Assembly (NCBI RefSeq): GCF_028765345.1
Contig: NZ_JARAJZ010000008.1
Coordinates: forward strand, 62,854-126,853
DNA from: Sporolactobacillus sp. CQH2019
GTDB lineage: Bacteria; Bacillota; Bacilli; Bacillales; Sporolactobacillaceae
Length of the DNA stretch: 64,000 bases
Direction: 5' to 3'
Of this stretch, positions 1-8,144 are shown in pieces. The translations under genes and the position numbers were made by a program. A model generated the notes under the pieces. It saw only the letters and a program-made list of their open reading frames with translations. It was not told the DNA's origin and did no database searches. Numbering within the stretch: the stretch's first letter is position 1; every line of letters starts with the position of its first letter.

Positions 1-1386
1 CATCCGACCGTATGCAGCCTTTACGAAAAAAGACTGGAAGACGAAAACGTCGTCAATGGGGAAGAACTGAAAAAGTACAGAAAACATCTCGTGGACAAAC
101 TGCAGCTCATTTACAACAAATCACGTGAAGAACAGAAAAAGGGATTGAAGGAAACGCCTTTTCCGAAAAAACTGGCGGAGCCGCTCGACCATATCCAGAC
201 AAAAGTGCCGATTGACGAATTGAAGGATCTGAACAGGCAGCTGCTTGACTGGCCGGAAGAACTGCACGTTTATCCGAAACTTGCCAGAATCCTGAAGCGC
301 CGTGAAACGGCTCTCAACGGCGGGCGGAAAATTGACTGGGGACTCGGTGAATCGCTCGCTTTCGCCTCGATCCTCAAGGACGGAACACCGATCCGGTTTA
401 CGGGCCAGGATGTTGAACGCGGCACGTTCGCCCACCGCCATGCCGTGCTTCACGATGTCGATTCAGGCATTTCCTATTCGCCTTACCATTATCTTAATGG
501 CGTCCGCACCTCGTTTGATATTCGTAACAGTCCGCTGTCGGAAACGGCCGTTATCGGTTTCGAATACGGCTACAATGTGTTCGCTCCCGAGACTCTGGAC
601 ATCTGGGAGGCGCAGTTCGGAGATTTTGCCAATGTCGGGCAGGTAATGTTCGACCAGTTTGTCACTGCCGGAAGAGCGAAATGGGGCCAGAAATCCGGGC
701 TGGTCATCCTGCTGCCTCACGGCTATGAGGGAATGGGGCCGGAACACTCCAGCGGACGTCTGGAAAGATTCCTGCAGCTGTCGGCGGAGAATAACTGGGT
801 CGTTGCCAACTTAACGACGCCCGCCCAGTACTTTCACATTCTGCGCCGGCAGGCTTCGATTCTGAACAGCGACGTGGTCCGTCCGCTCGTGATCATGACG
901 CCGAAAAGCCTCCTCCGCCATCCGAAAGCCACTTCTTCTCCGGAAGATCTGTCTGAAGGCCACTTCCGCAGCATCGTTGAAGAGCCGCTGACAGGCGGCG
1001 ATCCTGCAAAAGTGCGGCGGCTGGCGCTTTGCAGCGGAAAGGTCGCGGTCGATCTTGAGGTTGAGATCGCAGCCGGCTCGGCCAACCTTGAATGGCTCCA
1101 CATTTTGCGCGTAGAAGAGCTTTATCCGTTTCCCGGGGAAACATTGAAGAAGTTTTTCGGCAAATATCCTGGACTGAGAGAAATTGTCTGGCTCCAGGAA
1201 GAACCGAAGAATATGGGCGCCTGGAGTTATATTGAACCGCGGCTGCGCAGCATTTTACCGGCAGGAATTGATTTAAGCTATATCGGCCGCCCGCAACGTT
1301 CCAGCACGGCGACCGGCGAACCCGAATTTCATAAACAGGAACAGCGACGCATCATCTCAGAAACTTTGCAAAAAACATTAAATTAA
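1..1386 (+). CDS. odhA: 2-oxoglutarate dehydrogenase E1 component, C-terminal part (5' end outside window)
   Basis: The frame is open from base 1 to a TAA at 1384-1386, so about 461 C-terminal residues of a roughly 940-residue thiamine-diphosphate enzyme are present. The visible part holds the transketolase-like pyrimidine-binding region and C-terminal domain typical of OdhA/SucA, including GFEYGYNVFAPETLDIW and LLPHGYEGMGPEHSSGRLE. The enzyme decarboxylates 2-oxoglutarate in the TCA cycle and passes the succinyl group to the E2 lipoyl arm. odhB follows after 27 bases, so the two are almost certainly one operon. Family assignment is firm; the start and N-terminal residues cannot be seen. Confidence 0.95.
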   Translation, partial: HPTVCSLYEKRLEDENVVNGEELKKYRKHLVDKLQLIYNKSREEQKKGLKETPFPKKLAEPLDHIQTKVPIDELKDLNRQLLDWPEELHVYPKLARILKRRETALNGGRKIDWGLGESLAFASILKDGTPIRFTGQDVERGTFAHRHAVLHDVDSGISYSPYHYLNGVRTSFDIRNSPLSETAVIGFEYGYNVFAPETLDIWEAQFGDFANVGQVMFDQFVTAGRAKWGQKSGLVILLPHGYEGMGPEHSSGRLERFLQLSAENNWVVANLTTPAQYFHILRRQASILNSDVVRPLVIMTPKSLLRHPKATSSPEDLSEGHFRSIVEEPLTGGDPAKVRRLALCSGKVAVDLEVEIAAGSANLEWLHILRVEELYPFPGETLKKFFGKYPGLREIVWLQEEPKNMGAWSYIEPRLRSILPAGIDLSYIGRPQRSSTATGEPEFHKQEQRRIISETLQKTLN

Positions 1387-1413
1387 CATTGTGCTCATTT
1401 GGAGGGGATCAGA

Positions 1414-2724
1414 TTGATCGAAGTTAAAGTACCGGAACTTGCCGAGTCCATTACGGAAGGAACGATCGTGAGGTGGCTGGTCAATGTCGGCAGCAAAGTC
1501 AACCAGGGGGACGACATCGCTGAGATTGAAACCGACAAAGTCAACATACAGATCAGCGCGGAACACTCCGGAGTCCTGAAAAAAATTGAGAAGGACGTGG
1601 ACGATACGGTTGAAGTCGGTGAGGTCATTGCACTGCTTGATGAAAATGAAAGTTCCGGAACGGGGAAACCGGCAGGCCAGGCTTCGGGAGCGAAGAGCGA
1701 AGAGAAGCCGGCTCCGGAAGAGAAACCGGCTCCGGAAGAGAAACCGACTCTGACAGAAACGCCGGCTCCTGCAGAAACACCTGCCCCGGCCAAGGAAGAG
1801 CAGCAGCCTGCCCGGAAGAGCGGCGCCGATCTGCGTCCGGCTTCTCCGGCTGCGCGGAAACTGGCCAGGGAGAAAGGAATCGATCTGAACACCGTTCCGA
1901 CCAGTGATCCGCTCGGACGTGTCAGACTCGATGACGTCGCACGGCAGAGCGCTTCCGAAAATAAGGTCCGGCAGCCTGCCGAACAATCACTATCCCCGGC
2001 CGGAGATCCGACGAAACCGGTTGACCGTGTGAAAATGTCGCGCAGAAGGCAGACCATTGCTTCCCGGCTTGTCTCTGTCCAGCACGAGGCGGCCATGCTG
2101 ACTACTTTCAACGAAGTGGATCTGACGGCTATTATGAAAATCAGAAAGCGCCGCAAGGAAGTTTTTATCAAAGAACATGACGTAAAACTTGGCTTCATGT
2201 CCTTCTTTACAAAAGCCGTGGTCGGCGCATTGAAAAGTTTCCCGCTCCTGAACGCGGAAATCGACGGAACGGACATACTCGTCAAAAAATATTACGATAT
2301 AGGCATTGCCGTTGCAACGGATCAGGGGCTTGTCGTCCCGGTTGTCCGCGAGGCGGACCGCCTGACATTTGCCGAAATCGAACGCTCGATCAAGGATCTG
2401 GCGACCAGAGCCAGAACGAACCGCCTGACACTGGGCGATCTTCAGGGAGGGACGTTCACGATTACGAACGGCGGAACATTCGGTTCTCTGATGTCCACTC
2501 CGATTATCAATGCTCCGCAGGTCGGCATCCTCGGCATGCACGGAATCAAAAAACGCCCCGTGGCTGTCGCAACGCCGGAAGGAGATAAAATTGAAATTCG
2601 GCCGATGATGTATATCGCACTTTCCTATGATCACCGGATCGTCGACGGAAGTGAAGCAGTGCAATTCCTTGTTAAGGTCAAAACTTTGCTGGAAGATCCC
2701 GAAACATTGCTGCTTGAGGGATAA
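1414..2724 (+). CDS. odhB: Dihydrolipoyl succinyltransferase, E2 of 2-oxoglutarate dehydrogenase
   Basis: Start is TTG at 1414, six bases after GGAGGGG (1401-1407); this gives 436 residues. The N-terminal lipoyl domain has the lipoylation motif ETDKVNI with Lys42. A Pro/Ala/Glu-rich swinging linker (about residues 85-140) contains direct repeats of PAPEEK. A peripheral subunit-binding domain follows ([17 protein letters not shown]). The C-terminal acyltransferase domain carries the catalytic motif SYDHRIVDG with His407 and Asp411. It transfers the succinyl group from E1 to CoA and forms the core of the complex. It is co-transcribed with odhA. All key residues are present, so the protein should be functional. 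Confidence 0.95.
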   Translation: MIEVKVPELAESITEGTIVRWLVNVGSKVNQGDDIAEIETDKVNIQISAEHSGVLKKIEKDVDDTVEVGEVIALLDENESSGTGKPAGQASGAKSEEKPAPEEKPAPEEKPTLTETPAPAETPAPAKEEQQPARKSGADLRPASPAARKLAREKGIDLNTVPTSDPLGRVRLDDVARQSASENKVRQPAEQSLSPAGDPTKPVDRVKMSRRRQTIASRLVSVQHEAAMLTTFNEVDLTAIMKIRKRRKEVFIKEHDVKLGFMSFFTKAVVGALKSFPLLNAEIDGTDILVKKYYDIGIAVATDQGLVVPVVREADRLTFAEIERSIKDLATRARTNRLTLGDLQGGTFTITNGGTFGSLMSTPIINAPQVGILGMHGIKKRPVAVATPEGDKIEIRPMMYIALSYDHRIVDGSEAVQFLVKVKTLLEDPETLLLEG

Positions 2725-2746
2725 GTTTGCCGAATTAGCAAATTTG

Positions 2747-2762
2747 TATGATTTTTGTCACA
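2747..2762. promoter_or_regulatory. Fnr/Crp-type box upstream of the Fnr-like gene
   Basis: The 16-mer TATGA-TTTTTG-TCACA differs at one arm position from the Bacillus Fnr consensus TGTGA-N6-TCACA. Its centre is about 50 bp upstream of the start point implied by the -10 at 2793-2798. Autoregulation is plausible but inferred. Confidence 0.5.
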
Positions 2763-2792
2763 CAAGCAGTTAAATTAATGGAATTTATCTTG

Positions 2793-2798
2793 TATAAT
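2793..2798 (+). promoter_or_regulatory. -10 element of the Fnr-like gene promoter
   Basis: A perfect TATAAT lies 41 bases before the chosen start codon. The matching -35 (TTAAAT, 2770-2775, 17-bp spacer) is poor, which fits an activator-dependent promoter with the nearby Fnr-like box. Confidence 0.5.
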
Positions 2799-2839
2799 GA
2801 AGACAAGAAAATTCATTGATTGGCAAGGGTGTGATCCGT

Positions 2840-3562
2840 ATGGAAAGTGCGGCATTTGCCTTACAGGAACAGATGAGCAATACGGCCATGTTTTCGGAAC
2901 AGAGTCTGGAAGCGTTGAAAAACGTAATGGTCGAGACCGAATTCAAAAAGGGCATGAGCATTTACTGGGAAGGGGATCCTTCCGACAAGCTCTATTATGT
3001 CATTAAAGGCCGCGTGAAGGTTTTTAAATCTGCATACGATGGAAAAGATCTCGTCCTGCACTATTTTACTCCGGATGATTTGTTCGGAGAACTCGGCTGT
3101 TTCGGATACGACGAATATTCGTTTACCGCTAACTGTGTCACAGACTGTACAATCGGTGTGATTGCCGAGAAAGAAGTCGAGGCGCTGCTGACAGGAAATA
3201 TCGGCCTCTCCTTTGAGTTCATGAAATGGATCGGGCTGATGAACCAATATACGGAGATCAAGATGCGCGACCTGCTTTTTTACGGGAAAAACGGGGCACT
3301 GGCCTCTACACTGATTCGAATGGCTCATGGGTTCGGGAAAAAGGAGGCAGATGGCATTCACTACACCATCGGCCTGACGAACTCCGACCTGGCTCAATTG
3401 ATCGGTTCCACCCGGGAAACCGTCAACCGTATGCTTCAGTCATGGAAAAATGACGGGGCTATCGGCTATTATCACGGATCAATTGTGATCAAGGATGTAA
3501 ATTACATTAAAGCGATCTGTCATTGTGAAGATCGCTGTCCAATGAACATTTGCCGCCTGTGA
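2840..3562 (+). CDS. fnr: Crp/Fnr-family anaerobic regulator with C-terminal cysteine cluster
   Basis: A 240-residue regulator starting at ATG 2840 with AAGGG 10 bases upstream. The N-terminal half is a cyclic-nucleotide-type beta-roll (PSDKLYYVIKGRVKVFKS). The C-terminal half is a winged helix-turn-helix with recognition helix LIGSTRETVNRML. The last residues carry Cys227, Cys229, Cys233 and Cys238 (CHCEDRC...C). In Bacillus subtilis Fnr a C-terminal CX2CX4C cluster, not the N-terminal cluster of E. coli FNR, binds the oxygen-labile [4Fe-4S]; here the spacing would be CX3CX4C or a variant. The role is probably oxygen-sensing control of fermentation genes, such as pfl in this same window. A strong terminator follows. 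Confidence 0.85.
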   Translation: MESAAFALQEQMSNTAMFSEQSLEALKNVMVETEFKKGMSIYWEGDPSDKLYYVIKGRVKVFKSAYDGKDLVLHYFTPDDLFGELGCFGYDEYSFTANCVTDCTIGVIAEKEVEALLTGNIGLSFEFMKWIGLMNQYTEIKMRDLLFYGKNGALASTLIRMAHGFGKKEADGIHYTIGLTNSDLAQLIGSTRETVNRMLQSWKNDGAIGYYHGSIVIKDVNYIKAICHCEDRCPMNICRL

Positions 3563-3582
3563 TCCATGAAAAATTTTAATGA

Positions 3583-3614
3583 AGCGGCTCTCGTCCGGGA
3601 GCCGCTCTTTTTTT
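3583..3614 (+). terminator. Rho-independent terminator after fnr
   Basis: Perfect 8-bp stem AGCGGCTC / GAGCCGCT with an 8-base loop, followed by a run of T. Confidence 0.9.
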
Positions 3615-3895
3615 GTGCAGACTGATAAATACAAAAAAGTTGTTTACACGAAGCAGCACAGGCAGCATGCTTCTGTTGAATCTGCCATGTAAAAAATAGC
3701 CGTTGACTCGCCGTTCCGGTCGTTCCGTGATTCAGTCTGACGTTTCATGACAAAAAATGTCCTTTCCCGCTCTGTGATAAACTGTTAGAAAAAGTGCAAT
3801 TGACGGATACTGTGCAGCAGTCCGATCAGATTTAGAATAGCTGAAACCAAGCCAGAGAAGATTGCGCTGAAACATAGTTGAGCCGAACCTGATCA
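3615..3895. other. Intergenic stretch without recognisable gene
   Basis: No frame here has a supported start and ribosome-binding site. It leads directly into the repeat array that begins at 3896. Confidence 0.6.
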
Positions 3896-4675
3896 GTCGC
3901 ACCGAATGCGGCCTAAGTTGCACCAAACCAGAGCGGTCGCACCGAATCGAGTTTAAGTCGCACCAAAATGCCAAAATGTCGCACCGAAACGTTAGGAAGT
4001 TGCACCAAATCTGAGCGGTGGCACCGAATCGAGTTTAAGTCGCACCGAAATGTCAAAATGTCGCACCCAATCGTCAGGAAGTCGCACCAAACCAGAGCGG
4101 TCGCACCGAATCGAGTTTAAGTCGCACCGAAATGCCCAAATGTCGCACCCAATCGTCAGGAAGTTGCACCAAACCAGAGCGGTCGCACCGAATCAAGTTT
4201 AAGTCGCACCGAAATGCCCAAATGTCGCACCCAATCGTCAGGAAGTCGCACCAAACCAGAGCGGTCGCACCGAATCAAGTCTAAGCCGCACCGAACCGCC
4301 AAAATGTCGCACCCAATCAAGTTTAAGTCGCACCGAAATGCCCAAATGTCGCACCGAAACGTTAGGAAGTTGCACCAAACCAGAGCGGTCGCACCGAATC
4401 AAGTCAAAGTCGCACTGAAATGCCCAAATGTCGCACCGAAATGTTAGGAAGTCGCACCAAACCAGAGCGGTCGCACCGAATCAGGTTTAAGTCGCACCGA
4501 ATCGAGTTTAAGTCGCACCAAATCTGAGCGGTCGCACCGAATCAGGTTTAAGTCGCACCGAAATGCCCAAATGTCGCACCGAAACGTTAGGAAGTTGCAC
4601 CAAACCAGAGCGGTCGCACCGAATCAGGTCAAAGTCGCACCGAACCGCCAAAATGTCGCGCCGAAAATTCAAGTT
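3896..4675 (+). repeat. Array of 38 short units (19 or 21 bp) with a GTCGCACC head
   Basis: Thirty-eight head-to-tail units start with GTCGCACC or GTTGCACC, usually followed by RAA and then a variable tail. Units are 21 bp, except one class of exactly 19 bp (tail CCAGAGCG or TCTGAGCG). Tails recur in a fixed order (GAGTTTAA, GCCCAAAT, GTCAGGAA or GTTAGGAA, then the 19-mer). This makes an 82-bp higher-order repeat, visible for example between 4091, 4173 and 4255. No ribosome-binding site or start supports translation, although 21-bp periodicity leaves frames open by chance. No terminal modules of the composite element described elsewhere were found around this array. Function unknown. Confidence 0.95.
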
Positions 4676-5016
4676 GAATCCGGGCGAGCCAACAAAAGTC
4701 CATTCCCAATTTTTTTCAGCTTTTTACTTCATTCCTATCGATATTTTATGCACCGTCCGACGTTCTTGAACAACCTTACCTGTCCTCTCCGTTAGCCTGA
4801 GGGATTCCGGTTCTATTAACGGCAGCGAAAATATTGCGCGAGGAACTGCACAAATTACTTGAGTTCTCATATTCCGGGTTAATAAAAAGGTTTCAGTTTT
4901 TCTCATGCTGAGAATTTCGAAAAACATATGTTATAGTACGGTACACATGTTTTTTTACTATTCATCCTGTTATAATTACCGTAATTATTATATTGAAATC
5001 ATTAGGATGTGGTCTT
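4676..5016. other. AT-rich intergenic region before the hydrolase gene
   Basis: No gene is visible. It contains the 12-mer TTAGCCTGAGGG (4792-4803), repeated exactly at 5847-5858 on the other side of the hydrolase gene. A promoter must lie here but no convincing -35/-10 pair stands out. Confidence 0.5.
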
Positions 5017-5793
5017 TTGAACGAATATTTTGTCCGGAGAGCGAATGCTATCCTTCGCTATCATGATATTCCGGGAAAAGATGTACCGATTTTATTTATT
5101 CATGGGCTTGGATGTGCCGGCTCGTTTGATTATCCGCAGGTGGCCGCACAGGAAGCATTGGAAAGGCATCGCTGCTTGCTGGTCGATCTTTTGGGTGCCG
5201 GATTCAGTGATAGACCGGAGAATTTTAGCTATTCAGTCGATGCGCACGCGGAATACCTGCGCGATTTTATTGATGCGATGGGGCTCAAATCATTTATCCT
5301 GTTCGGTCATAGTTTAGGCGGGGCTGTGGCCCTTTCTTTAGCTGCCAAGTGCCGGGAAAGGATTAGAACGATCATTTTAAGTGAATCGAATTTGGATAAA
5401 AGCAGTGCAGGCTCGACAAGCAAGTATATCGCAGATTTTAATATGAACGAATTTCTGCGGGACGGCTTTAACAAGCTGATCCGGGAAAGCAGAACAAATG
5501 GAAACACGATGTGGGCAGCGTCACTGTCCTTGTGGTCGCCAAAGGCCGCATATCTTATATCGAAATCAGCTGCAGACGGAGCCAGTCCATCGTGGAGAGA
5601 TATATTATACTCGCTTGAATGCCCCAGAACCTTTATCTTCGGAGAATATTCGCTGCCTGATGCAGATTCGGAGGTACTGGCGGCGCGCGGAGTCAATATA
5701 GAAATTGTTAAGCAGGCAGGCCACTCCATGGCATGGGAGAATCCGCAGGGATTGGCTGAAGCAATTGAAAGGGGTATTAAGTCAAATTTGTAG
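5017..5793 (+). CDS. Alpha/beta-fold hydrolase
   Basis: A 258-residue cytoplasmic protein starting at TTG 5017, preceded by AGGATGTGG. It has the alpha/beta-hydrolase features: oxyanion-loop motif HGLGCAG (about residues 29-35), nucleophile elbow GHSLGG with Ser99, a late strand ending FGEYSLPDAD that can supply the acid, and the C-terminal histidine GHSMAWENP (His236). The substrate cannot be read from sequence; relatives include esterases, haloperoxidase-like enzymes and MenH-like proteins. It stands alone in an AT-rich stretch flanked by an exact 12-bp direct repeat, so it may be an acquired gene. Confidence 0.8.
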   Translation: MNEYFVRRANAILRYHDIPGKDVPILFIHGLGCAGSFDYPQVAAQEALERHRCLLVDLLGAGFSDRPENFSYSVDAHAEYLRDFIDAMGLKSFILFGHSLGGAVALSLAAKCRERIRTIILSESNLDKSSAGSTSKYIADFNMNEFLRDGFNKLIRESRTNGNTMWAASLSLWSPKAAYLISKSAADGASPSWRDILYSLECPRTFIFGEYSLPDADSEVLAARGVNIEIVKQAGHSMAWENPQGLAEAIERGIKSNL

Positions 5794-6013
5794 AGTTTCA
5801 GCAGTTATGCGGCCGTTGCAGCTTATCGTTCTTATTCAAATCTTTCTTAGCCTGAGGGGGAAGATGGCTCTAACGAGTTTTAGGCCATCGGTGCGGGGAA
5901 AAGCATAAAGAGAATTCTTCAAAGAATACTAAAAAAGTGTTATAAGAATAAAAATTTTGGCACTCAACATTGGGCTAAACTTGAAAATAGGAACGAAGGA
6001 GGGGATATCTCTT

Positions 6014-6247
6014 ATGAATAAACAGAAAAACAGCACATTGCGTGAAAATAAAGAACGTCCAAGATCCGGGATGACTCTTCATTTAATTTTGTGGGCTACG
6101 ATTATTGCGGGAATTATTGAAGTAGTTACTCATCTGCTAGTCTGGTTATGGATCTTTTTTCTCTTGGTCTTAATTTTTTGGTTGACTTTTATTATACCTA
6201 AGATTAGATATCACAGAAATAAAAAGAAGAGGGAGAAGGGCCATTAA
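6014..6247 (+). CDS. Small membrane protein, member A of a duplicated pair (copy 1, intact)
   Basis: A 77-residue protein with strong ribosome-binding site GGAGGGG (5997-6003) and ATG at 6014. A charged N-terminus is followed by one long or two short hydrophobic helices (about residues 20-60) and a very basic tail ending KKKREKGH. A motif IIE-x3-H sits in the first hydrophobic stretch. The same arrangement (LIE-x3-H, then hydrophobic, then a short basic tail) appears in the broken reading frame at 7471-7661. Its stop overlaps the convergent gene at 6244-6494. Not recognised as a known family; small size, basic tail and pairing would suit a toxin, bacteriocin or immunity protein, but that is speculation. 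Confidence 0.6.
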   Translation: MNKQKNSTLRENKERPRSGMTLHLILWATIIAGIIEVVTHLLVWLWIFFLLVLIFWLTFIIPKIRYHRNKKKREKGH

Positions 6248-6494
6248 AAAAAGAGTAATATGATTATTAATGCAGCAATACCGCCGAGTGCTGCAGCAAG
6301 AAGCGATCTTAATAAGGGCAATCTAAAATTTTTTTCCTTTTTGCATGATAACCCAATCCAACCATCACACTTAACAGTACGAACGGAATGGCCTGTAAGA
6401 AATGAGGAATGGAGGCGTAAAAACGTTGTAAAATGCCTGCAAGGAGCGCGAGAAAGAATACAATAAAGAATAAGGAACCATAAATTTTAGTCAA
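6244..6494 (-). pseudogene. Small membrane protein, member B of the duplicated pair (copy 1, frame broken)
   Basis: Reading from TTG 6494 (GGGAAG just upstream), the frame encodes a hydrophobic protein with the motif SIPHFLQAIPF. It then runs to a premature stop at 6309 after a run of seven A on the coding strand. A one-base shift at that run restores a continuation (LRSLLAAALGGIAA) ending at 6244. This continuation aligns with FKSLLVALLGGIAA in the intact paralogue at 7673-7924, so the ancestral protein was about 83 residues. The break may be a mutation, a sequencing error in a homopolymer, or slippage-based expression control. Convergent with and overlapping the member A gene by four bases. 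Confidence 0.6.
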
Positions 6495-6519
6495 GTCGTC
6501 ACTTCCCAAATGTTATTCA

Positions 6520-6814
6520 GGATTTGTCAGTTCATTTAAAAAACTTGTTGTATCAACGGTTGATACCTTTTTTGATAATATGTGCTTAGAAAATCACAAA
6601 TTGGCAAGAAAACATGCACTTTTTCTGACCTGTGCGACTCTGAACATGTATTTTAATAATGTTCAAGTGGTCGTTGGCTATTTTTCGTTACTTTTTGCCA
6701 CTGGATTTGAACCATCGCTGGGTGTACTGAACAAACAGATACTATAAAATGGACTGAACTCGAAATAGTCGGTCCTGTTCTGGAAAACGGACGTCCGGTT
6801 TTAATGCTCGTATT
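6520..6814. other. AT-rich intergenic region, no gene seen
   Basis: No supported reading frame. It lies between the first small-membrane-protein pair and the transposase remnant and may include decayed transposon sequence. Confidence 0.4.
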
Positions 6815-7064
6815 GCAGTGGCAGTCTTTTGATCAAACAAATTTTGACGGCCAATGCCGCTCAAAACAAGGACGATCGAACCTTGGGCAAGCTATTTTAT
6901 CTGATGGTCGATGAACTCGCTGATATGAGTTTTATCGAAGCGGTCCAACAGCTTATTAGCTTATTTCAAGAAGCATCCGAGGACGACCCGTTCTGTCTGA
7001 AAAAGCCATCGATAAGATTGTCAAAAGACTTCCTGAAAAATTGATTGTCAGCTATCGTAAATAG
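6815..7064 (+). pseudogene. Probable remnant of a transposase C-terminus
   Basis: Joining frames across two shifts gives a continuous protein-like sequence: NARIAVAVF, then LIKQILTANAAQNKDDRTLG, then KLFYLMVDELADMSFIEAVQ, then AIDKIVKRLPEKLIVSYRK and a stop at 7062-7064. The pattern (short basic helix, DRTLG-LFYLMVDELADMSF, terminal amphipathic helix) resembles C-termini of transposases I associate with IS4-like insertion sequences, but I cannot confirm this without a search. There is no start and at least two frameshifts, so it is dead. A perfect 9-bp hairpin overlaps the stop. Confidence 0.45.
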
Positions 7065-7069
7065 CTGAC
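7047..7069 (+). repeat. Perfect 9-bp hairpin at the end of the transposase remnant
   Basis: GTCAGCTAT, loop CGTAA, ATAGCTGAC. There is no T run, so it is a poor terminator; it could be part of an insertion-sequence end. Confidence 0.6.
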
Positions 7070-7470
7070 AAATGCAGCGCCCTGAGCCAAACTATTCGGG
7101 AAAAATCCAAAACCAGCAAGGGATTAGAATACTTGTGCATCTTTTAAGTTTATCACTTGATTTAAAATCGCCTCCGAAAGCGCGTTCATGCCTGAATTTT
7201 TTGCGCCGCCAAAAAATAATTGATGCAGAAGTTTGTTCATCTAGAGTAATTGGGAATTGAGCCATCCTTGAGTCTCTGCTTTAGAATTTGGTTTTAGTCC
7301 GCTTTATTATAACTGAGATCATAGACTCCGACACAGAACCCTCGCTCATTTTTTTATATTCAGATAGTCTTCTTTTGGATGGAGCTGTTGTGTTAGTCAC
7401 AATTTTCGTAAGTATTTTTACATAACAGTGACACAGTCCAATTTATAGGAACTAAGGAGAATACTAAAAT
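7065..7470. other. AT-rich intergenic region
   Basis: No convincing gene. A reading frame at 7072-7260 lacks a ribosome-binding site and has no recognisable protein character. Confidence 0.4.
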
Positions 7471-7661
7471 ATGAACAAAAAAAACTATTAACTTATATAT
7501 TCAGTGTATTTATAATTACTGGATTCATTCCCGCTTTGATTGAAGCCTGCTTTCACATTGTCAAATTAACATCATTTGCACTGGTATTTGTACCTTATGG
7601 GATGCTTTTTATCATTGCTGTTTTAATCGTAAATTATGGATATAGCCACAAAGGAAGATAA
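7471..7661 (+). pseudogene. Small membrane protein, member A of the duplicated pair (copy 2, frame broken)
   Basis: AAGGAGA (7454-7460) precedes ATG 7471, but the frame stops after five codons, just past a run of eight A (7477-7484). The -1 frame continues for about 60 codons to TAA at 7659-7661. It reads LLTYIFSVFIITGF, then PALIEACFHIV, a second hydrophobic stretch and the basic tail NYGYSHKGR. It matches the size, LIE-x3-H motif and topology of the intact copy at 6014-6247. One extra A would restore the frame. The sequence A-AAA-AAC at 7479-7485 is also a classical -1 ribosomal frameshift heptamer in the correct phase. Mutation, sequencing error or recoding cannot be told apart here. Confidence 0.6.
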
Positions 7662-7672
7662 AGACAGCCCAC

Positions 7673-7924
7673 TCATTTAATAAAAACTTCTGTGATTGCA
7701 GCAGCAATTCCACCTAGTAGAGCAACTAAAAGTGATTTAAAAACGGAGGGCCTTAACTTTCGTTTTTTAAGTAGAACAATATCAAAAATAAAAAAAATGA
7801 TTGTACCAATATAGGGAACAGCCTGCAGAAAATGAGGAATATTGTTATAATTTGCTTGAAATACACCTGCCGAAATAACTACACAAAAAATCCAAAAAAA
7901 ACAAAAAATATAATATCCAATCAT
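7673..7924 (-). CDS. Small membrane protein, member B of the duplicated pair (copy 2, intact)
   Basis: An 83-residue protein with three predicted hydrophobic segments (about residues 3-20, 34-51 and 62-80) separated by NNIPHFLQAVPYIG and the basic turn LLKKRKLRPS. It aligns over its whole length with the frame-broken product at 6244-6494; the shared core is IPHFLQA-[IV]-P and the end is SLL-x-ALGGIAA-like. It is convergent with the member A gene, whose stop lies 11 bases away. No ribosome-binding site of note is visible before 7924. Not recognised as any named family. Confidence 0.55.
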   Translation of the reverse strand: MIGYYIFCFFWIFCVVISAGVFQANYNNIPHFLQAVPYIGTIIFFIFDIVLLKKRKLRPSVFKSLLVALLGGIAAAITEVFIK

Positions 7925-8086
7925 CGCCTGTGCACTTCCTTGCTGTGCTGCTCTCTTTGTCCCCTATTTCTAATGTGTTTGTCCATATATGAATTAATTA
8001 AATTTTGTGGTCTGATTTTTATATGAGGTTCCAATATATATAAACTGTAAATAGGTATCTTTATTTAATTTGCAAATATGTATATC

Positions 8087-8134
8087 CATGATAGTCCCTT
8101 GAGTGATGTAATTCAATCATAGAGAACTATCATG
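8087..8134. repeat. Inverted repeat CATGATAGT ... ACTATCATG
   Basis: Perfect 9-bp arms (8087-8095 and 8126-8134) separated by 30 bases, just past the end of the orphan gene at 8145-8876. It lacks a T run. The left arm overlaps the 14-mer ATAGTCCCTTGAGT (8091-8104), nearly repeated at 8982-8995. Confidence 0.6.
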
Positions 8135-8144
8135 AATCAAATTT

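Noticed and set aside
1395-2285. Long minus-strand frame opposite odhB
   Set aside because: Antisense shadow of the repetitive linker and acyltransferase regions; odhB itself is unambiguous.
3896-4675. CRISPR array
   Set aside because: Constant parts are only about 11 bases, the variable tails are 8-10 bases and recur in fixed order, and no cas genes are present.
4214-4795. Small basic proteins encoded in the GTCGCACC array
   Set aside because: Frames stay open because the unit is a multiple of three. There is no ribosome-binding site and the 19-bp units shift the frame repeatedly.
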